From an uncultured Oscillospiraceae bacterium (GTDB lineage: Bacteria > Bacillota_A > Clostridia > Oscillospirales > Oscillospiraceae): DNA of 6,594 bases. This document shows positions 5,953 to 6,594 of this stretch, in pieces (position 1 is the first letter of the stretch; every line of letters begins with the position of its first letter). The notes under the pieces are model-generated. The model did not search any database, was not told the DNA's origin, and saw only the letters and a list, made by a program, of their open reading frames with translations. The DNA is taken from NCBI GenBank assembly GCA_934589325.1, contig CAKTNU010000105.1:1-6594 (forward strand), in the 5' to 3' direction. Both the position numbers and the translations under genes were made by a program.

Positions 5953-5981
5953 ATTATATCAAAATCTTAACATCATGTAAA
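5953..5981 (-). promoter_or_regulatory. Sigma-A promoter for the yhhN-like gene
   Basis: On the minus strand TTTACA (5981-5976) and TATAAT (5958-5953) are 17 bases apart, and TGA directly before the -10 makes it an extended -10 (TGATATAAT). The start would fall near 5946, giving a leader of about 40 bases. Confidence 0.82.
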
Positions 5982-6029
5982 TAAAAAGCCGCCTAACATA
6001 CGGAAATCTTAATAATTTTCAAGGAAGCC

Positions 6030-6058
6030 GGAACTTTAGGCGTGGACACTTCGTCTGA
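6030..6058 (+). promoter_or_regulatory. ECF sigma-factor-type promoter for the DUF4349 lipoprotein gene
   Basis: GGAACTT (6030-6036) and GTCTGA (6053-6058) are separated by 16 bases, matching the -35/-10 pattern of extracytoplasmic-function (ECF) sigma factors. In the Bacillus convention it is GGAAC-N17-CGTC. The start would lie near 6065, with a leader of about 37 bases. No comparable sigma-A pair was found in front of this gene. TTAGGCG (6036-6042), overlapping the end of the -35, is the inverse of CGCCTAA at 5990-5996. The assignment rests on pattern and position only. Confidence 0.5.
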
Positions 6059-6101
6059 ATCAGCAGAGGACACCGAAAATTTCTGAAATCGGAGGTACAA
6101 A

Positions 6102-6594
6102 ATGAAAAGGAAAGCAAAAAAACTGATATCCCTGTTTCTTGCGGTGCTGATGATCTTTGCGCTCTGCGCCTGCGGCAGTGCGAGCAGCAGCGCCGACAAG
6201 TCGATGCCGCAGATGGATTCACCGGCCGAGAACTACAGTATGAGCGAGACCGCATATGACAGCGAGGACGACTACGGCGGGTTTTCGGCGGGAAGCGGTA
6301 CCACGGCCGACGGCTCGGAGCAGAGCGGCGACATCAATCCCGACAAGATAATCTATTCTGCCGACGCTACGCTTGAGACCACGGATTTTGACACGGCGAC
6401 AGAAAAGCTCGATATGCTGATCAAGCAGTACGGCGGCTTTGTCGAGTCGAGCAGCGTGCGCGGTGTGAATATCTATAACCGCGGAGGCTATGGCCGCCGC
6501 AGCGCGGAGTACACGATCCGCATCCCCAGCGAGAGCTTCAACGCGCTGATGAACGACCTGTCCGGCATCGGCAACGTTCCGTACAGCCATACAC
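6102..6594 (+). CDS. DUF4349 lipoprotein, N-terminal 164 codons, cut by window edge
   Basis: A secreted lipoprotein of unknown function, predicted to be lipid-anchored on the outer face of the membrane. The signal peptide is MKRKAKK followed by LISLFLAVLMIFALCAC; the lipobox is LCAC with the lipidated cysteine at residue 24. Residues 25-78 are a Ser/Gly/Asp-rich, acidic, probably unstructured linker. The DUF4349 domain begins with KIIYSADATLETTDFDTATEKL (82-103), then IKQYGGFVESSSVRG (107-121) and AEYTIRIPSESFNALMNDLSGIGNV (135-159). The family usually continues with a long coiled coil and a C-terminal membrane helix, expected beyond the window. The ATG follows GGAGG (6091-6095) by 6 bases. 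It is divergent from the yhhN-like gene, with an ECF-type promoter upstream. DUF4349 genes are often found near ECF sigma/anti-sigma genes; whether they are here lies outside the window. Confidence 0.88.
   Translation, partial: MKRKAKKLISLFLAVLMIFALCACGSASSSADKSMPQMDSPAENYSMSETAYDSEDDYGGFSAGSGTTADGSEQSGDINPDKIIYSADATLETTDFDTATEKLDMLIKQYGGFVESSSVRGVNIYNRGGYGRRSAEYTIRIPSESFNALMNDLSGIGNVPYSHT

Noticed and set aside
6073..6092. CCGA/TCGG hairpin that might hide the DUF4349 ribosome binding site
   Set aside because: Only four pairs, with alternative pairings of the AT-rich interior; too weak to claim a riboregulator.
5993..6255. Minus-strand frames of 68 and 78 codons over the start of the DUF4349 gene
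   Set aside because: They overlap the signal peptide and linker of a well-supported lipoprotein and the divergent promoter region, without start signals of their own.

Overview
The window looks like ordinary chromosomal DNA from a Gram-positive, Clostridia-type bacterium (Bacillota, probably Oscillospirales/Oscillospiraceae). This rests on the RF2 and YitT-like sequences, GC-rich genes separated by AT-rich gaps with near-consensus sigma-A promoters, AGGAGG-type ribosome binding sites, frequent ATA isoleucine codons and a lipoprotein with a clostridial-style lipobox. The taxonomy is inferred from protein character, not from a search. No phage, transposon, CRISPR, tRNA or rRNA signal was seen.

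Layout, left to right. Positions 1-402 (minus) hold the first 134 codons of PRPP synthetase (prs). A divergent promoter region (403-612) separates it from prfB (613-1719, plus), which encodes peptide chain release factor 2 and has no programmed frameshift. A YitT-family membrane protein (1749-2411, plus) follows 29 bases later, probably in the same transcript, and a strong intrinsic terminator (2445-2493) ends that unit. The 360-base gap 2412-2771 holds a 14-bp tandem duplication over the yitT stop codon, the terminator, a possible 20-codon minus-strand gene with a consensus Shine-Dalgarno (2513-2575), and the sigma-A promoter of the next gene.

Positions 2772-4358 (plus) encode a membrane-anchored PrsA/SurA-like parvulin foldase, apparently with a degenerate first parvulin copy and an intact second one. 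A hairpin separates it from tcdA (4427-5131, plus), the tRNA t6A dehydratase. A YhhN/TMEM86-family membrane protein (5211-5906, minus) converges on tcdA. The 79-base convergent gap holds a terminator hairpin that folds best on the minus strand and, overlapping it, a fully consensus plus-strand promoter aimed into the 3' end of the yhhN-like gene. A divergent promoter region (5907-6101) then leads to a DUF4349 lipoprotein (6102-6594, plus, cut by the window edge). Its best promoter candidate is of ECF sigma-factor type.

The genes do not form a single pathway. prs (nucleotide precursor supply), prfB (termination) and tcdA (tRNA modification) are housekeeping. The foldase, the YhhN-like protein and the DUF4349 lipoprotein act in or at the cell envelope. 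The most interesting signals are regulatory: the antisense promoter at 5165-5194, the ECF-like promoter at 6030-6058 and the small gene candidate at 2513-2575. I see no convincing new multi-gene system.
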